Part shown: positions 33,576 to 42,635 of the stretch, in pieces | Position numbering within the stretch: the first letter of the stretch is position 1 | Layout: the number at the start of each line of letters is the position of its first letter | DNA from: Cyclobacterium sp. SYSU L10401 | GTDB taxonomy: Bacteria; Bacteroidota; Bacteroidia; Cytophagales; Cyclobacteriaceae | Reading direction: 5' to 3' | Assembly (NCBI RefSeq): GCF_010993705.1 | Contig: NZ_WOFO01000007.1 | Location: 1-64,000, forward strand | Length of the DNA stretch: 64,000 bases | Translations under genes and position numbers: made by a program | The notes under the pieces: generated by a model | Database searches by the model: none | Told to the model about the DNA's origin: nothing | What the model saw: the letters and a program-made list of their open reading frames with translations, nothing else

Positions 33576-34109
33576 TTATTTTTCTTTTTTCTGGTACAAA
33601 TGCCTGATATTTCTTCCCTTTCCACAATAATCCAGGCCGTAGCCTACCACAAACAGGTCAGGGATATCAAATCCCCGGTACTTTATGCTTACGTCTTCTT
33701 CCAATGCGTCCGGCTTCACCAATAGGCTGACAATTTCCACACTTTTAGGATTTTCCCTTTGTATCAGATCCATTAGAAAAACCATGCTTTTGCCTGTGTC
33801 TACGATGTCTTCAATTATGATCACATCCTTGTCCTTTAAGGATGTATTCAATCCCAATAAACTGGTAACCAAACCTGTACTCCTTGTGCCGGAATAGGAG
33901 GCCAATTTGATGAAGGAAACATCCACTTCCAGATCAATATGCTTGCAAATATCAGACATAAACATAAAACTACCGTTTAAAACTGCCAATAAAATCGGAT
34001 TTTTTCCGGAATAATCCTTATTTACGGCTTCGGCAAGGGTGCTAACTTTCTCCAAAAGCTGCTCTTCAGGTATAAAAAGTTCAAAATACAGGTCTTCTAT
34101 CTTGATCAT
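33576..34109 (-). CDS. hpt: hypoxanthine phosphoribosyltransferase
   Basis: 177 residues with the type I PRTase fold. The PRPP-binding motif is IIIEDIVDTGKS near 96-107; LAVLNGSFMFM near 42 provides the pyrophosphate loop, and LFVVGYGLDYCGKGRN near 151 is the purine-recognition hood segment. It salvages hypoxanthine and guanine to IMP and GMP. Located upstream of adk, so purine salvage and nucleotide charging appear to be co-expressed. ATG at 34109. Confidence 0.96.
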   Translation of the reverse strand: MIKIEDLYFELFIPEEQLLEKVSTLAEAVNKDYSGKNPILLAVLNGSFMFMSDICKHIDLEVDVSFIKLASYSGTRSTGLVTSLLGLNTSLKDKDVIIIEDIVDTGKSMVFLMDLIQRENPKSVEIVSLLVKPDALEEDVSIKYRGFDIPDLFVVGYGLDYCGKGRNIRHLYQKKEK

Positions 34110-34184
34110 GTTACATTTTCCCCCGCTCAGAATCCGGTGGCTTTGGACTTTATTTTTTCCGAATAAAAGACATTTTATAAACCA

Positions 34185-35096
34185 TTACAAATTTTGCATC
34201 AAATATTGGTACAATTTAACCATGCTTTCCAGATCCCTTAAACTGGCTTTTTCGTGCGGGGTGTGGGGATTTTCTTCTCCAACGCCTATAAAGCACCAAT
34301 CAATCGGGTAAGGGCTCATCTGAATTTCCCTGCCATCACTTCCTCCATGGGCTTCAACCTCCAATTGAAATGGGATTCCGGATGCTTCTGCCATTTCCAA
34401 TATTCTATCGAGAAACGTTTTCCTGGGTATGAAACTGTCTCGCAAAGAAATTACAGCCCCTTTATTGAAATGAATTCCTTCTGTAATCCAGGTTACATCC
34501 GCCACCAAGGCTTGTCGGATCCCCCAATTCTCATAAATGAATCGTATCAGAAATGGCATGGAACCTCCTCCATGCTCCTCGTAGGTACTGAATACCAGGA
34601 TCCCATCAGATAGGTTTTCGCATAATTCCATCAATGTATAAATACCCAGGCGATTGTCCAGATAAGCGGCTTCAAGGAATTCATTTTCTACATTGATTTT
34701 TTGTTCGAATGAAAGCATTGTCCCTCTTTGAATTCCTCTGGGAAAATCATGAAAGACATTTCCATCTTTTTCTTGGGCCTTGCATCGTATGGGCCCTACC
34801 TGATCTATCCCCTGCAGCCAGACTTCTTCGGATATTTCCGGTCCACCTATAGGCACAAGTTGATTCTCATACCTGACGGTAAAACCCACGGTATCCATGT
34901 GGGCAAACGCTGCAGTTTTGGGATTTCCGAAAACAAGTAGTATATTATCCTGGAATTCATCACCTGAATAAATCCTGGGCGAAACTTTCCAGGATGATCT
35001 TCGTTCTACTATCATATTGAGCAGAAATGAGGAAATTGCTGATTCATCACCGGAAACGCTATTGATGTTTAGAATTTCTTTTAATAAAATATTCAT
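34185..35096 (-). CDS. M42-like metallopeptidase (M20/M25/M42 superfamily)
   Basis: 303 residues from ATG 35096 (ATG 35102 is also possible). Metal ligands of the MH clan are seen in order: AHMDTVGF near 66 (His, Asp), bridging Asp in AYLDNRLG near 145, catalytic and metal Glu in YEEHGGG near 170, Asp in VADVTW near 194, and the terminal His in HEKAS near 280. The protein is shorter than typical M42 aminopeptidases (about 350) with a condensed lid region. It likely trims peptides in the cytosol. Divergent from the OmpA-family gene and close to hpt. Confidence 0.8.
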   Translation of the reverse strand: MNILLKEILNINSVSGDESAISSFLLNMIVERRSSWKVSPRIYSGDEFQDNILLVFGNPKTAAFAHMDTVGFTVRYENQLVPIGGPEISEEVWLQGIDQVGPIRCKAQEKDGNVFHDFPRGIQRGTMLSFEQKINVENEFLEAAYLDNRLGIYTLMELCENLSDGILVFSTYEEHGGGSMPFLIRFIYENWGIRQALVADVTWITEGIHFNKGAVISLRDSFIPRKTFLDRILEMAEASGIPFQLEVEAHGGSDGREIQMSPYPIDWCFIGVGEENPHTPHEKASLRDLESMVKLYQYLMQNL

Positions 35097-35171
35097 TGGC
35101 ATAGTTTATGTTAAATAATTTTATAAATTTCGGGTTCAAAATCGATTTTATTGAAACAATTGAGATAGATG

Positions 35172-35202
35172 TTTAAAGTTCCCATAAATTAATATACATT
35201 TG
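35172..35202 (+). promoter_or_regulatory. promoter of the OmpA-family gene
   Basis: TTTA (35172-35175), exactly 19 nt, then TACATTTG (35195-35202) matches the Bacteroidota consensus TTTG-n19-TAnnTTTG with one mismatch. The transcript would start near 35209, leaving an AT-rich leader of about 70 nt before the ATG at 35278, as for highly expressed outer-membrane proteins. Confidence 0.65.
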
Positions 35203-35277
35203 TATCATATAACCGAGTAATAACTAATAGCAATCAAAATCAATTAAAACACTGAATGTTGTAAAAAATTTTTTATC

Positions 35278-36552
35278 ATGAAAAAAATAATACTATCAAC
35301 ACTAATGGTTGGTGCTTTAGCTTTAGGTGCTAATGCTCAAGACGATTTCAACAAATGGTCCGTCGAAGTTAATGGAGGGTTCAATAAACCAATGGCACCA
35401 ATGACGCCGGGTTATTTTTCTCCTACTTTAAATTTGGGCCATGCTGACCTGGGCGTCAGGTACATGTTTAACGAGAAATTTGGGACCAAGCTGGATTTTG
35501 GTTTTGGTGGCTTCAGCAATGCAAGTGACACCCCTGATTTCTCTTCAAATTACTACCGCCTGAATTTACAGGGAGTAGCTAATCTTGGAAGGATCATGGA
35601 TTGGCAGACTTTCTCCCAAACCTTTAACTTATTGGGTCACTTCGGTGGAGGAATCGGAAGATTAACTCCTCAGGAAAACCAGTGGGCTGATTTTCAGGAT
35701 AACCAGTACAACATCATCACGGGTTTAACGCTTCAGGTAAGGCTTAGTGACAAAATTGCTCTTAATGGAGACATTAGCAACATTGTAGCCGGAAGACAGG
35801 ATGTAGCATTTGATGGAGCTTCTTCTATCAATCCTGCAACAGATAATGGTTATTATGGAGCAAATTCTGTTTGGTGGACAGGTACTTTAGGACTTAGTTT
35901 CTATCTGGGAAGCAGTGACTCTCACGCAGACTGGTATTTGAGAGAAAACAAGTATGCTACCAAAGAAGAGTTAGCTACTCAGATCGGAGAGATCAAGGAC
36001 ATGCTTAAAGATTCTGACGGGGACGGTGTTCCTGACTATCTGGACAAAGAGCCTAACACTCCAGCAGGTGCCAGGGTTGATTCTCAAGGTACAACCATGG
36101 ATTCTGATGGCGACGGGATTCCTGATCATGTAGATAAGTGTCCGTTCGTTCCAGGTCCAGCCTCTTTGGATGGTTGTGCTCCTGACGATACAGAAGAAGT
36201 CGATTACCTTGCCAAAGCGATCAATGATGGTTATGTGAATGTATACTTCGCCTTCGATAGCTCCAAGCCACTTGGATACTCTGCCTCTTCCGCTCATTAT
36301 GTTTCTAACTTTATGAAAAGAAATCCAGGTGTTCAGGTAGAACTAAAAGGTTATGCTGATGAGTTGGGCCCTGAAGATTACAACATGAAGCTATCTGAAA
36401 GTAGAGCAAAATCTGTTTATGACTTGCTAGTGGCCTCAGGGATATCTGAATCCAGATTAAGCTACAAAGGCTATGGTGAGGATACCAGTGTAGACAAATC
36501 ATCTGCTGATGCCAGACAAATGGCAAGGAGAGTAAGCTTTGAAATCAAATAG
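35278..36552 (+). CDS. OmpA-family outer-membrane protein with calcium-binding repeats
   Basis: 424 residues. Signal peptide 1-20 ending GANAQ; an N-terminal beta-barrel domain (about 25-220) with alternating aromatic strands; a linker of thrombospondin type 3-like calcium repeats (DSDGDGVPDYLDKEP and DSDGDGIPDHVDKCP near 244-293); and a C-terminal OmpA domain (about 315-424) with the peptidoglycan-binding signature YADELGPEDYNMKLSESRA. It anchors the outer membrane to the cell wall. Strong promoter and strong terminator point to a major envelope protein. Codon use is notably AT-richer and more biased than neighbours, as expected for high expression. Confidence 0.94.
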   Translation: MKKIILSTLMVGALALGANAQDDFNKWSVEVNGGFNKPMAPMTPGYFSPTLNLGHADLGVRYMFNEKFGTKLDFGFGGFSNASDTPDFSSNYYRLNLQGVANLGRIMDWQTFSQTFNLLGHFGGGIGRLTPQENQWADFQDNQYNIITGLTLQVRLSDKIALNGDISNIVAGRQDVAFDGASSINPATDNGYYGANSVWWTGTLGLSFYLGSSDSHADWYLRENKYATKEELATQIGEIKDMLKDSDGDGVPDYLDKEPNTPAGARVDSQGTTMDSDGDGIPDHVDKCPFVPGPASLDGCAPDDTEEVDYLAKAINDGYVNVYFAFDSSKPLGYSASSAHYVSNFMKRNPGVQVELKGYADELGPEDYNMKLSESRAKSVYDLLVASGISESRLSYKGYGEDTSVDKSSADARQMARRVSFEIK

Positions 36553-36572
36553 GCTACTAAAATGATAATATT

Positions 36573-36604
36573 AAAACCCGATCTTAAAAGATCGGGTTTT
36601 TTTG
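36573..36604 (+). terminator. strong rho-independent terminator after the OmpA-family gene
   Basis: AAAACCCGATCTT and AAGATCGGGTTTT form a perfect 13-bp stem with a 2-nt loop, followed by a T-run. It lies 20 bp after the stop codon. Confidence 0.95.
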
Positions 36605-36621
36605 TTTTAATTTGCCCTATC

Positions 36622-37272
36622 ATGTTTATCCTTAACCAAAAAGATTCGATTGCCAATCATTTTCTGGCTGAACTCAGGGATGTCTCGGTCCAAAAGGACA
36701 GGATGCGCTTTAGAAAAAATCTGGAACGATTAGGTGAAATTTTAGCCTATGAAATTTCAAAGTCTCTACCCTATTCAATACGTGAAATTGAGGGGCCTTT
36801 TGGAAAAACCAACTCCAATCTTTTGTCTGAACAACCCGTAATCATCTCGGTTTTGCGGGCAGCTGTACCCTTTTACCAAGGAATAATTAATTTTTTTGAC
36901 CGTGCTGATAGCGGGTTTATTGGCGCATATCGGAATGAAAGCCAGGAAAACGGAGCCCCGGTAACCATCAGCTTGAATTATATGGCCGCTCCGGATATCA
37001 CAGATAAAACAGTCATTCTGGTAGATCCCATGCTGGCAACCGGCAAATCCTTTATCAAAAGCATGCAACATCTTCTGTCCAATGGGAGTCCCAGGCAGGT
37101 AGAAATCGTGAGTGCGATTGCAGCTCCTGAGGGTGTAGCGTTTATCGATGAAAACCTGGAAATTCCTCACCGCATCTGGACTGGGGCTTTGGATGAGAAA
37201 TTAAATACACAATCCTATATTATACCTGGCCTGGGCGATGCCGGAGACCTATCTTTCGGCCCAAAAATTTAA
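36622..37272 (+). CDS. upp: uracil phosphoribosyltransferase
   Basis: 216 residues from the ATG at 36622; an upstream in-frame ATG at 36562 is rejected because it lies before, and its codons would cross, the terminator of the preceding gene. PRPP-binding motif VDPMLATGKSF near 133-143, ISVLRAAVPF near 74, and the UPRT C-terminal uracil-binding segment YIIPGLGDAGD near 199-209. It converts uracil and PRPP to UMP. Followed by an antiporter gene after 14 bp. Confidence 0.95.
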   Translation: MFILNQKDSIANHFLAELRDVSVQKDRMRFRKNLERLGEILAYEISKSLPYSIREIEGPFGKTNSNLLSEQPVIISVLRAAVPFYQGIINFFDRADSGFIGAYRNESQENGAPVTISLNYMAAPDITDKTVILVDPMLATGKSFIKSMQHLLSNGSPRQVEIVSAIAAPEGVAFIDENLEIPHRIWTGALDEKLNTQSYIIPGLGDAGDLSFGPKI

Positions 37273-37286
37273 TAACTCTTCAGAAA

Positions 37287-38210
37287 ATGAGCTATCTGTT
37301 ATTGGTCTTGGGATTGGTTGTCCTGCTTTTTGGGGGGAAATTTCTGGTAGATGGAGCCTCTTCGATTGCAGCCAGATTGGGATTAAGTCCCGGATTGATT
37401 GGCTTAACCGTTGTCGCATTTGGTACTTCTGCTCCGGAACTATTGGTAAGCGTAACTGCTGCGCTGAAGGGCTCCAGCGACATCGCCATAGGGAATGTTA
37501 TTGGGAGCAATATATCGAACATTACATTGGTACTGGGAATAAGTGTGGTGATATTTCCCATTTACATTCAAAAATCCACATTAAAACTTGACTACCCCTT
37601 CACGGTAATCAGTTCTCTGATGTTTTATGCTTTTGCATTTAATGGTTGGATATCCTTGTTGGAAGGCATTGTTTTGTTGATCTGTTTTGTTTCTTTAAAC
37701 CTGTATTTTTTCAAGACAATTGAGCGGGTGGAATTTTCGGAAGAGGATGCTGTCAAAATGAAAAAACAACCTGTAGCCCTTGCCATTGTACAGTTAATTG
37801 GTGGCGCAGCAGGATTGTATTTCGGGTCCGATCTGGTGGTAGGAAATGGTACCAGCATTGCTGAGGCCCTGGGAGTAAGCGAGCGCATCATCGGAGTGAC
37901 CATTATAGCCATAGGCACCAGCCTCCCCGAATTGGTCACTTCTGTTTTGGCTGCCTTAAAAAAAGAAACCGAATTGGCCCTGGGTAATATTCTGGGCAGC
38001 AATATCATGAATGTTTTTTCCATTATAGGATTTACTGCATTGATCAAGCCTATTGGGGTAGGTTCTGAATTTATAAATACGGACTTTATCTGGATGCTGG
38101 GTTTTACCATTCTCCTTTTCCCAATCATGCGGATCAATTATGTCATCAGCCGGATCAATGGCATTGCCCTTTTAATTGGTTACCTACTCTACCTTTATTT
38201 CCTGATTTGA
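37287..38210 (+). CDS. calcium/sodium antiporter (CaCA family, YrbG-like)
   Basis: 307 residues with about ten membrane helices in two inverted halves. Each half carries the alpha-repeat signature: AFGTSAPELLVS near 50-61 and AIGTSLPELVTS near 210-221; the glutamates bind the cation. Both repeats are followed by the GNVIGSNI and GNILGSNI sequence. It exchanges Ca2+ and Na+ (or K+) across the inner membrane. ATG at 37287, 14 bp after upp; the stop overlaps the start of the next gene in a TGATG junction. Confidence 0.94.
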   Translation: MSYLLLVLGLVVLLFGGKFLVDGASSIAARLGLSPGLIGLTVVAFGTSAPELLVSVTAALKGSSDIAIGNVIGSNISNITLVLGISVVIFPIYIQKSTLKLDYPFTVISSLMFYAFAFNGWISLLEGIVLLICFVSLNLYFFKTIERVEFSEEDAVKMKKQPVALAIVQLIGGAAGLYFGSDLVVGNGTSIAEALGVSERIIGVTIIAIGTSLPELVTSVLAALKKETELALGNILGSNIMNVFSIIGFTALIKPIGVGSEFINTDFIWMLGFTILLFPIMRINYVISRINGIALLIGYLLYLYFLI

Positions 38211-38668
38211 TGAGTGATTACCTGATTACTTTTTTTGGCATATACTTCCTATGCCTTTTCAAGTTCATTGCAGGCCCATTATTAGGCTCTGCAGCAGGTT
38301 ATGGTTTATGGGAAATTGTGTCTGTGACGGTGTCCGGAATGATGACTTCTGTACTTATTTTTACTTTTCTGGGAGAGTGGTTTAAAAAAAACTGGCCCAT
38401 CATTATCAAAAAAAAGAAAAATAAATTTTCTAAAAGGACAAGAAACATCATTAAGGTATGGCAAAAATTTGGTGTTTTTGGAATTGCGTTCCTCACACCG
38501 GTGATCCTCACTCCCATCGGTGGGACGGTGGTACTTACTTCATTTGGCATTGCAAAAAGGAAAATTATAGGAGCCATGTTGGTGAGTTCATTTTTCTGGT
38601 CCATTGTTATGGCCGTCAGTATTGAAAAGCTGCTTGAAATACCCTTTTTTAAAAATATTTGGACATAA
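38210..38668 (+). CDS. small integral membrane protein of unknown function
   Basis: 152 residues from the ATG at 38210, which overlaps the antiporter stop by one base. Three or four hydrophobic helices (about 3-25, 30-50, 90-112 and 118-138) flank a very basic cytoplasmic loop (KKKKNKFSKRTRN). The segment FLTPVILTPIGGTVVLTSFG, quoted in part as TPIGGTVV, resembles small multi-drug export/SNARE-associated-type membrane proteins only weakly. Translational coupling suggests it is made together with the antiporter. A strong terminator follows. I do not recognise the family. Confidence 0.8.
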   Translation: MSDYLITFFGIYFLCLFKFIAGPLLGSAAGYGLWEIVSVTVSGMMTSVLIFTFLGEWFKKNWPIIIKKKKNKFSKRTRNIIKVWQKFGVFGIAFLTPVILTPIGGTVVLTSFGIAKRKIIGAMLVSSFFWSIVMAVSIEKLLEIPFFKNIWT

Positions 38669-38698
38669 AAAAGAGCCCGATCAGGGCTCTTTTTTTTA
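38667..38698. terminator. bidirectional rho-independent terminator
   Basis: AAAAAAGAGCCC-GATCA-GGGCTCTTTTTTTT: a GC core with A and T runs on each side, placed between convergent genes ending at 38668 (+) and 38712 (-). Confidence 0.92.
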
Positions 38699-38711
38699 CC
38701 CTTTTCTTATT

Positions 38712-39668
38712 TTATTGTATGGCTAGCACTTCTCCTTTAAACCAAACCGGGGTAAAAGGTTTGATCAAATCAATCTGCTCCCCTTTTTCTACTAAGTCCA
38801 GCCTGATATCTTCAGGAATTATTTGTATGGAATTATCATAAGCAGAAAAGGAAGTGGCCAAAATCTCTACTTTTTCATCAGGCAAAACTCCTTTCAAGCC
38901 TTCATCCAAAAATACTAGCCCAGAATTTCCGATAGAAAAGGTAATGGGTTGGTTGGAAGAATAAGACTCAAAAGTAGGCTCCTCATCACCCATTTCAAAC
39001 AGTTCAAAATCTATGGAAACGTTACTTCCCAATTGGGATTCAGATTTGGAATCGTCACCTGCCTCCACAGATTTAAAAAATATCCCATCGGCAATTTCTT
39101 CAAATCCTTCCAGTTCATTTTCTTCGATAAAAGCCTGGATCATTTCTATTTCTCTTTGCTCTAACTCCTCCTCTGTATACTTCTTTACAAATTTCAATTG
39201 AATCACCAGGTTAGATGCTGGTAAAATCAATTGCTCATACCCATAGTTACCAAATGCCAGGTAGGAAGGGGTATACACCATCATTTCCTCTCCTTCACGC
39301 GCCAGTCCGGCTGCATAGGTAATCGCAATGGGCCACAAGCCATCCTGGCTGTACTTAAAATACTTGGGCTCTTTGGACTCGTCCAGGTAGGAATCGATCA
39401 ACTGCCCATCAATGGTCTTCACCTCATAATAAATGCCAATATAGTCTGCATTCACAAATTGGGGGGCATCTGGCTGGCTAAGGGTTTTTTCATAATAAAA
39501 GCCAGACTGTGCTTTGGTCGCCTGGATATTATTCGAAGCAATGTATTCCTCCATAATGAGGTTATCCCTATTCATCGCCCTATCCAGATCTGTTTCTGAT
39601 TCCTCCATACAGGAAGCCATTAAAATAACCAACCCAAAGAGCCAGCCTGTTCTACTCGTTACAATCAT
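38712..39668 (-). CDS. lipoprotein with two FKBP-type peptidyl-prolyl isomerase domains (GldI-like)
   Basis: 318 residues. Lipobox LMASC (C20). The first FKBP-like domain (about 55-160) has DYIGIYYEV, an LAFGNYGY segment and LVIQLKFVK; the second (about 185-318) has ISF/IDFELFEMG, LKGVLPDEKVEILA and a SAYDNS loop in place of the usual AYG. Proline isomerases of this type help fold outer-membrane and gliding proteins in Bacteroidota. The second domain is diverged, perhaps a chaperone domain. The gene is isolated between a terminator and the sigma/anti-sigma-like pair and oriented like the latter. Confidence 0.85.
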   Translation of the reverse strand: MIVTSRTGWLFGLVILMASCMEESETDLDRAMNRDNLIMEEYIASNNIQATKAQSGFYYEKTLSQPDAPQFVNADYIGIYYEVKTIDGQLIDSYLDESKEPKYFKYSQDGLWPIAITYAAGLAREGEEMMVYTPSYLAFGNYGYEQLILPASNLVIQLKFVKKYTEEELEQREIEMIQAFIEENELEGFEEIADGIFFKSVEAGDDSKSESQLGSNVSIDFELFEMGDEEPTFESYSSNQPITFSIGNSGLVFLDEGLKGVLPDEKVEILATSFSAYDNSIQIIPEDIRLDLVEKGEQIDLIKPFTPVWFKGEVLAIQ

Positions 39669-39697
39669 GGTAATTTTTTAATTTATTATTAATTGGT

Positions 39698-41020
39698 TTA
39701 CTTATTTTTCAAGTTAAAATTCATGCGCAGGTTAATTCCACCGATGGAAAACTGCTGGTCTGCAAATGTCAATCCTCCCAGAGGTACTTTATAGAAAGGC
39801 TCAAATGACAGGTAAAACTCATCGTTCAATTGGTATTCATAGCCAAACGAAAGGTTAAGCAGTCCTGCCACATCGGTATTTTTGTCACCGGATTGGGGAG
39901 AAACAACATTGCTGAATTTTTGAACATTGGGAGCATATTCCAGGTCCCCGCTAAAACTGTTGGTACTAAAAAGGGACTGTGCTTCAATGGTTTCGACTGT
40001 ATTTTGATCCAGGTACACCATACTGGAAAGACCCGTAATCAAATAAATACCCGTTTGCTTTTTGTCGTAAACCTTGTATTTCAGATTTACGGGAAAATCC
40101 AGGGAAGCAAAATTAAGCTGGTAATCGGAATCAATAATATTGCTGTTTGCCCTCATGTCAAAGCCAGGTGATGCATTTTGTGGCATGGCCTGCATATTTT
40201 GAGGGGCCATACTTTGATTGGCATAAGCTAGTCCAAAATCCAATTTAAATTTACTGGAAAGCGAAATTTCAGACATCAACCCTGCGCCCAGGTTCATTCC
40301 AGAAACAGGATTTGAACTGGCCTGGGGACTGAGCATGACACCCAGCTTAAAAGGCCTCGTCTCCTTGCCAGCATCCGCTGCTTCATTTTCTGCTTCACCA
40401 GCTTTCCATTCTTCAATGATTTTTGCTGCATCATTTTCAGATATGGCCTTCCCGGTTGGCGTTTCCGAAAGAGACTGATCTGCCAAAAAGGGAACATTTT
40501 CCAGCTTTTTTGCCATATCCGTCTGAAAGTTTTCCCAGGATTCGGCAAGGGTCTTAACCAATGAAGGCAATGGGGAAACCGCGGGTATGTTTTCAGACAA
40601 CCTATCGGAAGCAGAAGCCTCCGGGTTTTCAGGATCAATAGCCATGCTGTCTGATAACGAACCCGTTTCAGACCTGCCTGAAGCATTTGCTAAAGATTCG
40701 GAATCGGTCTTAGCACTGTCATCCGGCTTATCTTTTTCCGTTTTGCTTTGAAAAGGCGCATTCCCTATGGTGATGGAATCAGAAAATGATTTCACCTGCT
40801 GATCAATTTTTTCCTGTTTAGGAAAATAAACAAAAAAGAAGAGTAAGCTGGCTGCAATACCTGCCGAAAAAAATGGCCAATAAACCAACCAAGCCTTTTT
40901 CTTTGGCTTGAAATAGGCACGGGAAAATTTCTCCCAGGCCTGGGGGTCATAAGGCTCCTCATGCTTGCTGAAGGAGGCTTTTATTTTCTCCGCAAGTTTC
41001 TTATCGAACTGCTCCTTCAT
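39698..41020 (-). CDS. membrane-anchored protein with C-terminal beta-barrel-like domain, sigma-factor partner
   Basis: 440 residues. Residues 1-45 are cytoplasmic and charged (W-E-K-F, YFKPKKKAW), followed by one membrane helix near 47-66. A low-complexity Ser/Asp/Glu-rich linker runs to about 225, and a domain with alternating hydrophobic strands of outer-membrane beta-barrel type (PorT-like) ends with an aromatic strand (LRMNFNLKNK). There is no signal peptide. It overlaps the ECF sigma-factor gene by 20 bp, the standard position of an anti-sigma factor, so the N-terminal part may bind the sigma factor. How a barrel-like domain sits on an inner-membrane anchor is unclear. Confidence 0.75.
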   Translation of the reverse strand: MKEQFDKKLAEKIKASFSKHEEPYDPQAWEKFSRAYFKPKKKAWLVYWPFFSAGIAASLLFFFVYFPKQEKIDQQVKSFSDSITIGNAPFQSKTEKDKPDDSAKTDSESLANASGRSETGSLSDSMAIDPENPEASASDRLSENIPAVSPLPSLVKTLAESWENFQTDMAKKLENVPFLADQSLSETPTGKAISENDAAKIIEEWKAGEAENEAADAGKETRPFKLGVMLSPQASSNPVSGMNLGAGLMSEISLSSKFKLDFGLAYANQSMAPQNMQAMPQNASPGFDMRANSNIIDSDYQLNFASLDFPVNLKYKVYDKKQTGIYLITGLSSMVYLDQNTVETIEAQSLFSTNSFSGDLEYAPNVQKFSNVVSPQSGDKNTDVAGLLNLSFGYEYQLNDEFYLSFEPFYKVPLGGLTFADQQFSIGGINLRMNFNLKNK

Positions 41021-41549
41021 TTTTAATTTGATTTATAGCGATAATTTTTTCTCTCAATTTCTCTTTTGCCCTGGCCAGGTATGTCCTGCAGGTACTGGCC
41101 GGAATACCCAGTTTTTCACTGATCTCATTGTGCCGGTACCCTTCTATTTCATACATGTTGAAGATCACCCGTAATATTTCAGGTAATTCTCCCAGCGCCC
41201 TTAAAATATCGGCTCTGGATAATTCATCTATGATATTTGAATCATATGTCTCTGTTTCGGCTTTTTCGATATTCATGGCGGAATAATGTTTGAAATTCTT
41301 CCTGTAATAATCCACCGAAGTATTGATTATTATTCTCCTGAACCAGCCCTTAAAGGAATTTTCGGGAGAAAACTGCTCCAACTTATCAAAGGCTTTCATA
41401 AAGCTGTCATTGACGATTTCGCAAGCCTCTTCCCTGCTTCCGGAATACCTCAGTGCAATGCTCATAGCATAGCCATAAAAATGCTTATAAAGCTTTTCCA
41501 ACGATTTTTTATCTCGCTTCTGCGCTTCCTGTATGAGATCTTTCTCCAA
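41001..41549 (-). CDS. ECF sigma-70 family RNA polymerase sigma factor
   Basis: 182 residues with a TTG start at 41549 (no ATG is present between the upstream stop and the conserved region). Region 2 holds LYKHFYGYAMSIALRY, DSFMKAFDKL and FKGWFRRIIINTSVDYYRK; region 4 holds LPEILRVIFNMYEIEGYRHNEISEKLGIPASTCRTYLARAKEKLR (quoted as pieces: GYRHNEISEKLG, STCRTYLARAKEKL). It directs polymerase to an unknown envelope-stress or surface regulon. The 3' end overlaps its partner gene, so the two are translationally coupled. Confidence 0.93.
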   Translation of the reverse strand: MEKDLIQEAQKRDKKSLEKLYKHFYGYAMSIALRYSGSREEACEIVNDSFMKAFDKLEQFSPENSFKGWFRRIIINTSVDYYRKNFKHYSAMNIEKAETETYDSNIIDELSRADILRALGELPEILRVIFNMYEIEGYRHNEISEKLGIPASTCRTYLARAKEKLREKIIAINQIKNEGAVR

Positions 41550-41757
41550 AAGCCTTTCTTTAATAGGATAGGTTCCCTACCCAGACGATACACTTGACCA
41601 AAACGCTACAAGGGCATCCAAATTTTTTTTATCCTGCCATAATCTACCAGATATTGCCTATCAACCAAGTCAGCCTGAACGGCGGACCACTCAACAGATG
41701 CGTTTATCTCAGGCTGCTGGCCGAAATAAATCAATTATCCTGCCTGACCGGTTTTTG

Positions 41758-41790
41758 TTTGTTGGCATAATCTGATTATTTTTAATCTTG
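41758..41790 (+). promoter_or_regulatory. possible promoter of the outer-membrane protein gene
   Basis: TTTG at 41758-41761 is followed after 21 nt by TAATCTTG (41783-41790), one mismatch from TAnnTTTG. Spacing is slightly long. Confidence 0.35.
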
Positions 41791-41839
41791 CAACGGTAAC
41801 AATGCGCACAAATTTAGCGTTAAAATCATGATCATATAT

Positions 41840-42574
41840 ATGAGAAAGAATATGAAATATTACATTTTCCTGGGTTTGATTTTTGTCGGTATTAACACCT
41901 CATTCGGGCAAAGGGGAGACGCAGGTGACTATGATTATGATAATGAGGTCCTTTTTGGCATCAATAAAAACACCAACGGGGGATTGATCGGAGGAGTCAG
42001 CTTTAAATTAGGATCCAGAATAGATGATAATCTATTTCAATTCTTCAACCTCGAACTGGCCAATGTGAAAAACCCCAAGGAAGTCCGGTACCCTACGGTA
42101 TTGGGCAATAGCTACATCTTTGGCAAGTCTAATTATCTTTATGCCATACGCCCGCAATATGGTCGAGAAATCCTCGTATTTAAGAAAGCTCCTCATCAGG
42201 GGGTGCAAATTTCTCTTTTAGGCGCCATTGGTCCTACGATTGGACTCATTGCACCTTATTATATAGAATACTCCCTGAACCGTACAGAAACGGTGCGGGA
42301 ACAATACGATCCCGAAGTACACCAGAGCCGCTTCAATGTATTGGGGCCTGGAAGGCTATTTGAGGGTATAGGTAGTTCAGAAATTGCCTTTGGTGGAAAT
42401 GCAAAAGCAGCCATGGCCTTCGAATTCGGCTTTTTCAAGTCAAACGTTACCGGAGTGGAACTTGGATACCAATTAGAGGGTTTTACCAAAGAGATCGTGC
42501 TGATGCCCACTACTGAAAACAGACAGGTTTTTCAGTCCGTATATTTTACCCTTTTTTATGGGTTTAGAAAATAG
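41840..42574 (+). CDS. predicted outer-membrane beta-barrel protein
   Basis: 244 residues from ATG 41840 (41852 is equally possible; 41828 less so). Signal peptide ends SFGQ. The mature chain has about ten amphipathic strands ending in YFTLFYGFRK, an aromatic C terminus typical of outer-membrane insertion, and long acidic loops (RTETVREQYDPEVHQ). It has the length and pattern of the small eight- to ten-stranded barrels of Bacteroidota; no enzyme signature is seen. Divergent from the ECF sigma factor and 61 bp upstream of lipA. Confidence 0.72.
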   Translation: MRKNMKYYIFLGLIFVGINTSFGQRGDAGDYDYDNEVLFGINKNTNGGLIGGVSFKLGSRIDDNLFQFFNLELANVKNPKEVRYPTVLGNSYIFGKSNYLYAIRPQYGREILVFKKAPHQGVQISLLGAIGPTIGLIAPYYIEYSLNRTETVREQYDPEVHQSRFNVLGPGRLFEGIGSSEIAFGGNAKAAMAFEFGFFKSNVTGVELGYQLEGFTKEIVLMPTTENRQVFQSVYFTLFYGFRK

Positions 42575-42607
42575 TCTGGCTACCTGGGACAACTCATGAA
42601 AAACCGC

Positions 42608-42615
42608 TAATTTTG
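42608..42615 (+). promoter_or_regulatory. putative -7 promoter element of lipA
   Basis: TAATTTTG fits TAnnTTTG and would place the start about 14 nt before the lipA ATG at 42636. No clear -33 match. Confidence 0.33.
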
Positions 42616-42635
42616 AATGGAATTAAACAACCGAT

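Noticed and set aside
36562-36621. N-terminal extension of the uracil phosphoribosyltransferase
   Set aside because: The extra 20 codons are the terminator hairpin of the OmpA-family gene; the family start is the ATG at 36622.
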